Source: CAZLMW01 sp964560875 (GTDB taxonomy: Bacteria > Myxococcota_A > UBA9042). Taken from it: 30,906 nt of DNA. Positions 15,894 through 23,963 of the stretch are shown here, one piece after another. Within the stretch, counting starts at the first letter, position 1, and each line of letters starts with the position of its first letter. The notes beneath the pieces are model-generated. The model was not told the DNA's origin. It searched no databases and was given only the letters and a program-made list of their open reading frames with translations. Both the position numbers and the translations under genes were made by a program. The stretch lies in the NCBI GenBank assembly GCA_964560875.1, contig CAZLMW010000099.1:1-30906 (forward strand), in the 5' to 3' direction.

Positions 15894-17447
15894 ATGCCAG
15901 GGCCGATGACCAGCGACCGCAGTGAGCTCGAACCAGGCTCCGTTGTCGCGGCGACGTGGCAGGTGATGGACGTGCTCTCGGCCACGCGAACAAGCGTCGT
16001 CTATCGTGTGCGCCACGTCCGGACGAAGGTCGAACGCGCGATGAAGCTGCTCGCGCCCCGCGGGATCGAGATCAACGACCTGACCCTCGCGCGATTCGAG
16101 CGGGAAGCCATGGTCACGGCGTCATTGACGTCTGCGAACGTCCTGCGTGTGGCCGATTTTGGCGAGGTCTCCGACCGTGTGCCGTTCATGGTGATGGAGC
16201 TGCTCGAGGGGTTGACGCTCCGAGATGCGCTCGACGCGCGTCGCGCCGCGGGGACGCCCGGTCTTCCGCCGGCTTGCACCCTCGCCATCGCCGACAGCGT
16301 GTTGCGCGGTTTGGCCGAAGCACATTCCAAGGGCCTGGTTCATCGCAGCGTCAAGCCCGCCAACCTCTTTCTGCACTGCATCTCCGAGTCCGATGTGGTG
16401 GTAAAGCTGATGGATTTCGGCGTCGCCAAAGACCTTGGGACGCCGCTCACGAGTGTCGGCGACGTCGTCGGAACACCCACACACATGAGCCCCGAACAGG
16501 CCCGCGGGCGCGACCTCGATGGGCGTTCGGATCTCTACAGTCTCGGCGTGGTCCTGTACGAGTGCTTGACCGGGAAGCTGCCCTTCGAGGCGCCTACCGC
16601 GGTGGCCGTTGCTGTGCAGCACGCGAGCCGTGAACCTGTCCCGATCGCAGACGCCGCGACCCAGGACGTCCCTGCATCTCTCGCCGCGGTGGTTCACAAG
16701 GCGCTCGCCAAAGGCCTCACGGCCCGCTGGGATGACGCGATCGCGATGCGCGATGCGCTTGGCGCCGTCGTCGCGGATCTTGGCACGCACGGCCCGATGG
16801 CCGACGCATTCAAGCCGCTCTTTCCGATCTTCAAGCAGTCCCAGGCATCTGAAATCGGCGGTGGGACCATCGGCGCCGCGGTCGACGAGACGCCGGCGGA
16901 CACGATGCCCCTGGCGCGGAAGATCGGCCGGCGTCGGACTCGAAAGGAGTCGTGGAAGGACGATCGCGACCGATTGCTCGCGTCCGCCTCGCGCGTTCCC
17001 AAGCGGCTCGTTTCCCGCTCGCGCAAACAGTCGAAGCCGCCGTCCGAGGAGCGGGCGACCGTGATGATGGATTCGGTCGAGGTCGAACCGGCGCCTCAAC
17101 CCAAGATGCCCGAGCCCAAGCCCAAGCCCAAGCCCAAGGTGACCACGCCCAGGCGGGCGCCGACTCCCGGAAAGACGCCGTTCGTTCCACGTCACGTTCC
17201 GCAAGGTCGTCGGGCGTCGAGCGCGGCCAACGAGCAAGGCCGGTCGTCGGTCAAACCTGAGGCTGCACGGCCTCGCAATGACCGCCGCAAGCCTTCGGCA
17301 CGTCACCTTGCCACACGGGTCAATCGATTCGCGCCGCCCACTGCCGAAGCTGCGACCATCGTAGAGTCGCTGCCCGGCGATGAACGCGATACAGTCGTCG
17401 ACGGTGACACGGTGAAGCCCGATGAGAGCGAACGCCGCAAATCCTGA
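15894..17447 (+). CDS. Ser/Thr protein kinase homologue lacking catalytic Asp (probable pseudokinase)
   Basis: This 517-residue cytoplasmic protein has a eukaryote-like kinase domain (about 17-290) and a long basic, disordered tail with no membrane segment or PASTA repeat. The VAIK-type lysine (AMK, Lys51), helix-C Glu71, DFG (174-176), SPE (199-201) and the subdomain IX Asp213 (DGRSDLYSLG) are all present. The catalytic loop, however, reads HRSVKPANLF (150-159): Ser152 replaces the catalytic Asp of HRD, and the codon is a clear AGC. The Gly-rich loop (about 28-36, LSATRTSVVY) also lacks its glycines. It may bind nucleotide without efficient phosphotransfer. The tail holds a KPKPKPKPK run and several ATV/ATI/DTV-plus-acidic motifs. 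The ATG at 15894 was chosen; 15906 is an alternative. It lies 16 bp after pyruvate kinase and upstream of a GGDEF-EAL gene. The fold is certain; loss of activity is inferred. Confidence 0.88.
   Translation: MPGPMTSDRSELEPGSVVAATWQVMDVLSATRTSVVYRVRHVRTKVERAMKLLAPRGIEINDLTLARFEREAMVTASLTSANVLRVADFGEVSDRVPFMVMELLEGLTLRDALDARRAAGTPGLPPACTLAIADSVLRGLAEAHSKGLVHRSVKPANLFLHCISESDVVVKLMDFGVAKDLGTPLTSVGDVVGTPTHMSPEQARGRDLDGRSDLYSLGVVLYECLTGKLPFEAPTAVAVAVQHASREPVPIADAATQDVPASLAAVVHKALAKGLTARWDDAIAMRDALGAVVADLGTHGPMADAFKPLFPIFKQSQASEIGGGTIGAAVDETPADTMPLARKIGRRRTRKESWKDDRDRLLASASRVPKRLVSRSRKQSKPPSEERATVMMDSVEVEPAPQPKMPEPKPKPKPKVTTPRRAPTPGKTPFVPRHVPQGRRASSAANEQGRSSVKPEAARPRNDRRKPSARHLATRVNRFAPPTAEAATIVESLPGDERDTVVDGDTVKPDESERRKS
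17115..17138 (+). repeat. Four 6-bp repeats (CCCAAG) encoding Pro-Lys
   Basis: Four perfect CCCAAG copies encode a Pro-Lys run in the disordered tail of the kinase homologue. Copy changes would remain in frame. Confidence 0.85.
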
Positions 17448-17609
17448 CCGCGGGTTTGCGCAGGGCTCGCGGCGACAAACGTAGCGTGCCAACCCGACGC
17501 GACGAGGTGCATCCTGGCCCACGACGACGAACTGCTGCTCAAAGACGAAGTCGATTTCGACCTCGACGACGATGACGCCGAAGACGAATACGGTTTCGGC
17601 GTCGAAGCC

Positions 17610-19343
17610 GTGCCGCGCACCGACCCGATGGCCGGGCAGCTGATTCGCACCCTCGTCGTCGATGAATCCGAACAAGCCTACAACGAGGTGACCAAGACGC
17701 TGCGAGCGATCGAGCGGTCCTTCTTCGACCTCGACTGGGCGCAGACCTACGACGCCGGCCTGCTCTGGACCGAACGCGACGCGCACGACGTCTACTTGAT
17801 CAATGTGCGTCTCGCGGGCGGCGACGGCATCGAGCTGATTCGCGAAGCGCGCCGCAAAGGATGTCGCAAGCCGCTCATCGCGGTCACCGACAAGGCCAAC
17901 CGAACCGAAGACGTCGCCGCGATGAAGGCCGGCGCGTCCGATTACTTGCCGCGGTCGCTGCTCACCCCCGACATGCTCGAACGCGTCATGCGCTACGCCA
18001 TCGACCGTCAGCGCGCCGAGCAACGGATGATCTGGCTGTCTCGTTACGACCAGTTGACCGGGCTGGCCAACCGTTCTCAGTTCCGCGAGCGGCTCGTGCA
18101 GGCCATCGCGCGCGCCAACCAGCACGAGCGCAACGTCACCTTGATGACCATCGATGTCGACCGCTTCCGCGACGTGAACGAGCGCGTGGGGCAGGACAGC
18201 GGCGACCTCGTGTTATGCGAAATCGCGCACCGAATCTCCGGGGCCATCGGCAGCGGCGCCATCCTTGCGCGCGTCGGCAGTGACGAGTTCGCGGCGATGC
18301 TCGAAGAGGCCGAAGACGTCGAACGCGTCGGACAGATCGCGGCGGACATCCTCGAGCGCATGAAGTCGTCGATCCGCGTCGCCGGCACCACGGTCCAGTC
18401 CAGCGCCAGCATCGGGATCTCGATCTACCCGCAAGACTCAGCGACCACCGAAGGCCTCGTCCGCAACGCCGAAGAAGCCCTCGACCGTGCCAAACGCCGC
18501 GGCGGCGACGGCTTCCAGTTTCATTCTCAGTCGACCACCGAACGCGTGGCGATGCGGCAAGTGCTGGCCCATTCGCTCGACGGTGCCCTGCAGCGCAAGG
18601 AATTCCTGCTCCACTACCAGCCGATCGTGACATGTCGCGGTCGCCATCCGCGCGGTGTCGAAGCGCTGCTGCGTTGGCAGACCGATGACATGCGCCTGGT
18701 GACCCCGCGCGAGTTCATGCCCGTCTTGGCCCAGAGCGACGCGGTTCATGACGTGGGCGCCTGGGTCTTCAGCAAGGCGCTCAACGACTTTTCGCGGATG
18801 CTGCCCTTCGCGCCGCCCGGGATTCGCCTGGTCATCAACATGACGTCGGCCGAGCTGACCCACCCGCAGCTCTTGCCGCGCATGGTCCGCGCCCTTCATT
18901 CCCATGGCGTTTCACCGTCGCTCGTGCAAATCGACGTGTCGGAAAGTTCGATCGTCGACAACCACGACAACCTCCAGCAGCCGATCCACGACCTCAAGAC
19001 GCTTGGCGTTTCGCTCGCCATCGACGACTTCGGCACCGCCGGGGCGTCACTTGCCGTGCTCGCTGGGTTCCCGTTCGACGCCATCAAGCTCGACGCCAGC
19101 TTCTCGCAGAACATCGCGATCGACCGTCGCGCGGCCGAAGTGGCTGGGGCGCTTATCGCAACCGGACACGCGCTTGGTATGGAGGTCTGCGCGGAGGGCG
19201 TCCAGACCCGCGAACAGCTGGCTGTCCTGCAGGACCGCACCTGCGATTCCGTCGTCGGATTCTTGTTTGGTGGACCGATGAGCGCCGACGCGACATCCGC
19301 GTGGCTCAAGCGCGTCAAGCTCGCCGCCGCCGGGCGCAGGTAG
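17610..19343 (+). CDS. Receiver-like/GGDEF/EAL protein (c-di-GMP signalling)
   Basis: This is a 577-residue protein from GTG 17610. A receiver-like domain (about 11-130) has Asn65 where the phospho-acceptor Asp should be (VYLINVRLAG) and Arg115 for the conserved Lys; the acidic pair (D18 E19) and T93 remain. The GGDEF domain (about 140-305) has DQLTGLANR, IDVDRFRDVN and GSDEF (223-227), with Gly2 replaced by Ser and no upstream RxxD I-site. The EAL domain (about 320-577) keeps EALLRW (351), the catalytic-loop IDDFGT (471-476), the Lys-Asp of AIKLD (491-495) and the Glu of CAEG, so c-di-GMP hydrolysis is plausible. No transmembrane segment is visible. An acidic reading frame in phase continues upstream to about 17511 with coding-like composition but no ATG/GTG/TTG, so the true start may be non-canonical. 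It lies 162 bp after the kinase homologue. The domain call is secure; whether it makes or breaks c-di-GMP is uncertain. Confidence 0.88.
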   Translation: MPRTDPMAGQLIRTLVVDESEQAYNEVTKTLRAIERSFFDLDWAQTYDAGLLWTERDAHDVYLINVRLAGGDGIELIREARRKGCRKPLIAVTDKANRTEDVAAMKAGASDYLPRSLLTPDMLERVMRYAIDRQRAEQRMIWLSRYDQLTGLANRSQFRERLVQAIARANQHERNVTLMTIDVDRFRDVNERVGQDSGDLVLCEIAHRISGAIGSGAILARVGSDEFAAMLEEAEDVERVGQIAADILERMKSSIRVAGTTVQSSASIGISIYPQDSATTEGLVRNAEEALDRAKRRGGDGFQFHSQSTTERVAMRQVLAHSLDGALQRKEFLLHYQPIVTCRGRHPRGVEALLRWQTDDMRLVTPREFMPVLAQSDAVHDVGAWVFSKALNDFSRMLPFAPPGIRLVINMTSAELTHPQLLPRMVRALHSHGVSPSLVQIDVSESSIVDNHDNLQQPIHDLKTLGVSLAIDDFGTAGASLAVLAGFPFDAIKLDASFSQNIAIDRRAAEVAGALIATGHALGMEVCAEGVQTREQLAVLQDRTCDSVVGFLFGGPMSADATSAWLKRVKLAAAGRR

Positions 19344-19370
19344 CAACCAGCAACAGCAGTTTTCCGCGGC

Positions 19371-20186
19371 TCACTCGGGCTTGTCGGAGCGCCCCGTGGG
19401 CTCGTCGCTGGTGCCATTGGGGCCACGTCCGGGGGGCCAGCCGTCGGGGCCGTACAGGTCTTGGCGATACGCCTTCCAGACGGCGTCGCGCAGCTCTTCG
19501 GCGCGTCGTTTTTCGTCTTCCTCGTCCTCGGTGCCGGCGGTCGGGTGAATCGGCTCGAGGAACTTCACGCCGCAGTTGAGGTCGGCGTCTGGGTTGGTGT
19601 GGGGTGCGTTCTTGGCCATCAACTTGCCGGTCCCGCGCAACACGATGGGCAGGATGGGCAAATCCTCGCGCACGGCGGCCATAAACGCGCCGATGCGGAA
19701 GTCCGTTAGCTCGCCCGAGTCGCTGCGGGTGCCTTCGGGGAAGAAGAGCAGGCTCGCACCTTCCTCGACGACCGTGTGGATGCGACCGGCAAGCGCCGCG
19801 TTTCTGCCGCGCTTTTCGCCGCGATAGACCGGCACGTGCCCGGCGAATTTCAGATGCCATCCGGTGAACGGGACCTTGAAGAGCGGCGCCTTGGCCAGCC
19901 AGCGGTAGTCGGTGTCGATGACGCTGCCGAGCACGATGATGTCCGCGGTGCTCAGGTGGTTGGCGACGATCACGCACTGGCCGGTTTGGTGCAGGAGGTG
20001 GCCGTTGGTGACGTCGCGCATGATCCCGAGCGCGTCGCACGACCCCGCGCACCAGTTGTGCATCGCCCACTGGGAGATCGACCGACCGCGACCCGGAATG
20101 CCGCCGAGCGTCAGGCTGATCGTGCCATAGAAGGCCGCTCGCGAGCCGGAGTGTCCCCAATCACGGATGTAGCGGAAGAGATTCAT
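19371..20186 (-). CDS. 1-acylglycerol-3-phosphate acyltransferase family protein (PlsC-like)
   Basis: This 271-residue acyltransferase of the PlsC family probably adds an acyl chain to lysophosphatidate or a related lipid at the inner membrane. It has the catalytic NHLSTAD (HX4D: His77, Asp82), the glycerolipid-binding FPEGTRS (149-155) and a following LPILPIVLRG strand, in the usual order and spacing. A hydrophobic N-terminal segment (about 18-30) could be a membrane-associating helix. The C-terminus carries an acidic run (GTEDEEDEK) and a Gly/Pro/Asp-rich tail that the family does not need. The start is ATG 20186; no clear Shine-Dalgarno is visible. It is the last gene of the minus-strand group, 66 bp after the VCBS lipoprotein, and converges on the GGDEF-EAL gene across 27 bp with no obvious terminator. 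The exact substrate is not determined. Confidence 0.9.
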   Translation of the reverse strand: MNLFRYIRDWGHSGSRAAFYGTISLTLGGIPGRGRSISQWAMHNWCAGSCDALGIMRDVTNGHLLHQTGQCVIVANHLSTADIIVLGSVIDTDYRWLAKAPLFKVPFTGWHLKFAGHVPVYRGEKRGRNAALAGRIHTVVEEGASLLFFPEGTRSDSGELTDFRIGAFMAAVREDLPILPIVLRGTGKLMAKNAPHTNPDADLNCGVKFLEPIHPTAGTEDEEDEKRRAEELRDAVWKAYRQDLYGPDGWPPGRGPNGTSDEPTGRSDKPE

Positions 20187-20252
20187 GCGGCGCGGAAAAT
20201 AGCGAAACCACTCGCGCCAGCAAAGGGCTTACCCGCGCATATCCGGTTCGGC

Positions 20253-23200
20253 TCAGGGCACCTTGACCGCCATCTGCTTGCCGGCAGCAACCACCACCGA
20301 TGACGTCGCGCCTTTCTTGCCGGGCCAGCGGATCGTCACCTTGCCGCTGGGACTCGTGCCGAGCCCGACGTGCAGCGATCCTGCGCCGCCGCCACCGACA
20401 CCGCTGTTGGCCACGAACCTGGCGCGTTTGCCGCCGCCGGTCACCGCGACGTGGGCCCCGATCGCCAGCTTGTTGCCGGCCGCCCCGGTGAGCCGCACGC
20501 GGATCGATTTGCCCTTCTTGACGATGTCATTTCGGAGCAGCCGCACGGACTGGTTCGCCCGGACCTGCACGATGTCGAGGTCGCCGTCGCCGTCGATATC
20601 CACCGCGGCAGATGAAACAGGGGTTGGCCCCAGCTCGGGTTTCTTGGATTCAGGCGCGCGACCGAACGTCCACCCGGTCTTGCCTGCGGCGCCAGTGGAC
20701 AGCGCGAAGACGTCGTGTTGTGACGGGGCCTTGCCGACCTTCTGGCACGAGTTGATCGCGGCCAGGTCCTTGCCGGGCAACCATCCGCTGATCGGGAGGT
20801 ACACGTCATCCCGGCCGTCGTGATCGAAGTCCGCGACCACAGGCCCCCAGGAGATCACGTCACGGGTCAACCCGGCGGCGCCGGATGCGAAGGCCACGTC
20901 GTGAAAAAGCGGCACCGCAGAACCCGTTTTTCCGGCGCCCGTCTTGGAAGCGGCGCTGCCATCGACGGTCCGCACATAGACCGCGTTCACCCCGATATCG
21001 GTCATCCAGACGTCGAACAGACCGTCGCCGTTAAAGTCACCCAGGGCGGCTCCCATCGCATGTGCGTAGCCCGCGAAACCCAGCTGCCGCCACCCACTGA
21101 CCGCCTTGCCGGAGCCGAATCGGACCCATCGATGCGAGCCGAAATCGTCGCCGATGAGCACGTCTGCGATCCCGTCGTTGTCGAGATCGACGGTCGACGC
21201 CATCGGGCTCAACGCGCCGTCGGGCATCTTGAACGCGGCGGTTTTGTCGACGAAGGGCAGGGCCTTATCGCGGATCAGCAAGCGATCGGCCGCGGGTTTA
21301 CCCTGGATCTTTCCGGGCGCAGGCAAGAAGCAGAAGAAATCGGCGGGGGTATGGCCGCAGGCGACATTGGTGCAGCCCACTTTGCCGCGCAGAGCCCCCG
21401 CGTAGAGGTCGACGTCCCCGTCGCCATCGAAATCGCCCGCGGTGACCGAGTACGCCGACCAGTCCATCGTCTTGGGCAGCATCTTCTGCGACTCGTCTTT
21501 GAACTTGCCACCACCGGTGTTGCGCAGCAGGGCCAACCCCGGGCTCCCGGACAGCACGAGGTCAGGTTTGCCGTCATCGTCGGCGTCCAGCACCGCGCAA
21601 GAGCCCGATGGGTAAAAGAACGTCGCCGGGATCGTGGTTTGGACGACTTTGGCGGCCGCCGCCCCCTTGCCGAGGTTGAGCACATGCACGGTCATGTCGC
21701 TCTGCCCGGTCGAGATGAACGCCACGTCATCGATGCCATCGCCGTCGAAGTCCGCCACGGCGTTACACAGCGCGAACGGATCCTTGGACTTGATCGGATA
21801 GGCGGCGGTCACGTCCGAAAAGCCCTTCACAGCCAGCTTGGTGTGGTCGACGGCGACGACGACGGGGGGCTTTGTGGGTTTGGCGAGCGGCAGCGGTTTG
21901 GCAGCGGGCCACGGCTTGGGTTTGATGGTGGTCACCGCGGCGTTCTTCTCGGAAACCGTGATGGTGCCCGGCTTCGGGTTGTTGATGACGGCCTTTTTTC
22001 CGGACGGGAACCAGACCACGAGCTTGGCGGCTTTGCGGTCGCCGATGTTGATGCTGACCATCGGTCGTCGCGTCGCGGAACGGCCGGTCTTGGCTTGCAC
22101 CCAGCGCTCGTCGGCCGCGCCCAGGGTGTCCCAGAGCTGGACGAGCGACCCGATCCCGTCGTTTGGGGCAGCCAGCTTGATGTGGAAGATCGTCGGCACG
22201 GGCGTGATGTTCACCTGGGGATAGTTGAACCGGCGGATGTCCCCACCAACGAGCAAGAACACAGTCGCCCCGGGCCCGCCCTTGTGTTCGCCGATGGTCG
22301 CCGCCGCCTTCACCTCGGTCAGTGGCCCGTTCGCCGCAGAAGCCGCGTGGTATGTGGTCGACAGGGGGCCGATTGCGCTGGTCACGCCGCCGGATTTGAC
22401 CGCTTCGTCGCACATTTGGCCTTTCGTCACGTCGTTGGCCTGGCGCCGATCCGCGAAGAGGTAGGGCATCAACGAGTGCATCAACGGCACGGTGGGCACG
22501 ATGGTCCCGATCCCACGATTGGTGGATTTGTCGGCCGATTTCCAGGCCTTGTTCCAGCGCCCTGAGCCGTACAGAAAGCCATTGGCGCCGCTCGCTCCCA
22601 GCACGATGTCGAGGCGGCCGTCGTCGTCGTCATCCCGCATGGCGCTGCCCGACAAGGGCCCCAGGCCGGCGACGTTGACCGCAGGACCCATCACGAGCCC
22701 GCCGCTGCCGTCGTTGCGAAGCCAGTGTGCGCCGTCATAGCGCGTGGCGACGAACACGTCCGGCCAGCCGTCGCGGTCAGGATCGCCGATCGACACGCTG
22801 GCGGTTGCGCTCCAAGACCCCTTGCCGCCCGCGTGGGAGGCGACGGTGGTGAGCTTGCCCGAGTCGTTTGTCAGCAACAGGTCGCCAAGTCCGCGCGCGC
22901 CGGCCCGAGGCGCACAATCGACGCCATTGTTCGGTCCCTTACATTGCCAGCCGCACGTCGGCACATCCGCGGCGTAGCGCCCCACATAGGCATCGAGGTC
23001 GCCATCGCGGTCGATGTCCACCAGGTCGATCGTTGCGGCAGGGGTCACGCGCGCCTCGAGCGCCACCAGCTCGTCATCGCGCACAAAGCCGCCAGCGGTA
23101 TGGGTTACGACGCGCAATCCGGCTGCCGTTGCGATGAAGATCTCGAGCTTGCCGTCGCCGTCCACGTCCGCGGCGACACAGTCGTTGGCGCATTCGGGCG

Positions 23201-23963
23201 CGCAGTCCAGGTGGCCCAGGTTGACCGAAAGTGGCTTTGTTTTGCCCAGCTTTGCGGCCGGCACGATGCGGAGAACCGCGCGATGTCCGTCGTCCGTTCC
23301 GATCCAGGCGAGGTCGCGCACCTTGTCGCCGTCGAGGTCCCGTGCCAGCAAGCACGCCCCGGTCGAATTGGCGGAGTCTCCGGTCGATACGGCTGGATCT
23401 ATGGGCACCGGCATGGAGATCTTGCTGGCGCCATACACCGACTTTTCACAATGGCGCGTCGGTACAGGGAAGCCTTTTACCGGCCCGGGCGGCCCGAAGC
23501 CTGGGATCGGCGACGGATGGCAGAAAGGAGCTGCGTCGCCATCGGAGCTTGCGTCCGTATCGGCATCGGACTTCGCATCAGCACCGGCGTCGGCGTCGAG
23601 TTCGGCGTCAGCGATGGACCCGGCGTCGGCTTTGGTGTCGGCGAAGGTGTCCGCTATTGCATCCGCGACCGTGTCCGCTTGCGCATCCAGCACCGACTCG
23701 GTGTCGGCACCAGCCTGGGCGTCAGGCGCGATGGATGAGTCCGGGAGGACATCGGCGTGCGAAGACGTCGAGTCGGAGTGAGAGATCGCGTCAGGGCCGG
23801 AGCTCGCGTCCGCGCGCGTGTCGGAGTCCGCAATCCCCGCGGCGTCCTTCAACTGGCTCGCATCAGCATCCTTTGGAGCCTTACTTTCTTCCGGATCTGA
23901 ACAACCGACAGCCAACGCCACGACCGCGACGACTGCGAGACGATGACAAAGCCGGGCTAGCAA
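20253..23963 (-). CDS. VCBS/FG-GAP lipoprotein with two UnbV/ASPIC-like domains
   Basis: This 1236-residue surface-type lipoprotein has a signal peptide ending in LAVGC (lipid Cys21, +2 Ser). An Asp/Ala/Ser-rich linker follows (about 22-145, many DA and AD pairs). I count twelve VCBS/FG-GAP calcium-binding-like motifs of the form DxDxDGxxD, five in the first half and seven in the second. Each set is followed by a UnbV/ASPIC-like segment (about 585-675 and 1144-1236, with IRVRLTG, IGAHV, and a Val-x-Trp-x-Pro-Gly/Ser-Gly-Lys ending). The protein therefore looks like a tandem duplication of a CRTAC1-like unit. The start is TTG 23963, which overlaps the 3' end of the upstream peptidase gene by 7 bp; no ATG fits the signal peptide. 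There are no catalytic residues, so calcium-stabilised adhesion or matrix binding is the likely role, which is inference. Confidence 0.88.
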   Translation of the reverse strand: MLARLCHRLAVVAVVALAVGCSDPEESKAPKDADASQLKDAAGIADSDTRADASSGPDAISHSDSTSSHADVLPDSSIAPDAQAGADTESVLDAQADTVADAIADTFADTKADAGSIADAELDADAGADAKSDADTDASSDGDAAPFCHPSPIPGFGPPGPVKGFPVPTRHCEKSVYGASKISMPVPIDPAVSTGDSANSTGACLLARDLDGDKVRDLAWIGTDDGHRAVLRIVPAAKLGKTKPLSVNLGHLDCAPECANDCVAADVDGDGKLEIFIATAAGLRVVTHTAGGFVRDDELVALEARVTPAATIDLVDIDRDGDLDAYVGRYAADVPTCGWQCKGPNNGVDCAPRAGARGLGDLLLTNDSGKLTTVASHAGGKGSWSATASVSIGDPDRDGWPDVFVATRYDGAHWLRNDGSGGLVMGPAVNVAGLGPLSGSAMRDDDDDGRLDIVLGASGANGFLYGSGRWNKAWKSADKSTNRGIGTIVPTVPLMHSLMPYLFADRRQANDVTKGQMCDEAVKSGGVTSAIGPLSTTYHAASAANGPLTEVKAAATIGEHKGGPGATVFLLVGGDIRRFNYPQVNITPVPTIFHIKLAAPNDGIGSLVQLWDTLGAADERWVQAKTGRSATRRPMVSINIGDRKAAKLVVWFPSGKKAVINNPKPGTITVSEKNAAVTTIKPKPWPAAKPLPLAKPTKPPVVVAVDHTKLAVKGFSDVTAAYPIKSKDPFALCNAVADFDGDGIDDVAFISTGQSDMTVHVLNLGKGAAAAKVVQTTIPATFFYPSGSCAVLDADDDGKPDLVLSGSPGLALLRNTGGGKFKDESQKMLPKTMDWSAYSVTAGDFDGDGDVDLYAGALRGKVGCTNVACGHTPADFFCFLPAPGKIQGKPAADRLLIRDKALPFVDKTAAFKMPDGALSPMASTVDLDNDGIADVLIGDDFGSHRWVRFGSGKAVSGWRQLGFAGYAHAMGAALGDFNGDGLFDVWMTDIGVNAVYVRTVDGSAASKTGAGKTGSAVPLFHDVAFASGAAGLTRDVISWGPVVADFDHDGRDDVYLPISGWLPGKDLAAINSCQKVGKAPSQHDVFALSTGAAGKTGWTFGRAPESKKPELGPTPVSSAAVDIDGDGDLDIVQVRANQSVRLLRNDIVKKGKSIRVRLTGAAGNKLAIGAHVAVTGGGKRARFVANSGVGGGGAGSLHVGLGTSPSGKVTIRWPGKKGATSSVVVAAGKQMAVKVP

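Noticed and set aside
14369..15985. Minus-strand reading frame (538 codons) opposite pyruvate kinase
   Set aside because: The plus strand encodes an unmistakable pyruvate kinase; the antisense frame is a GC-codon artefact.
17448..17500. Inverted repeat CCGCG/CGCGG (17448-17472) as terminator of the kinase gene
   Set aside because: It has only a 5-bp stem with a 15-nt loop and no T-run, too weak in DNA this GC-rich.
16122..18125. Minus-strand reading frame (667 codons) across the kinase and GGDEF-EAL genes
   Set aside because: It spans two well-supported plus-strand genes and shows no domain or start signal.
19344..19370. Bidirectional terminator expected between convergent genes
   Set aside because: I looked for a hairpin in the 27-bp gap and found none.
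20820..22565. Plus-strand reading frame (581 codons) opposite the VCBS lipoprotein
   Set aside because: It is antisense to the DxDxDG repeats and has no coherent protein features.
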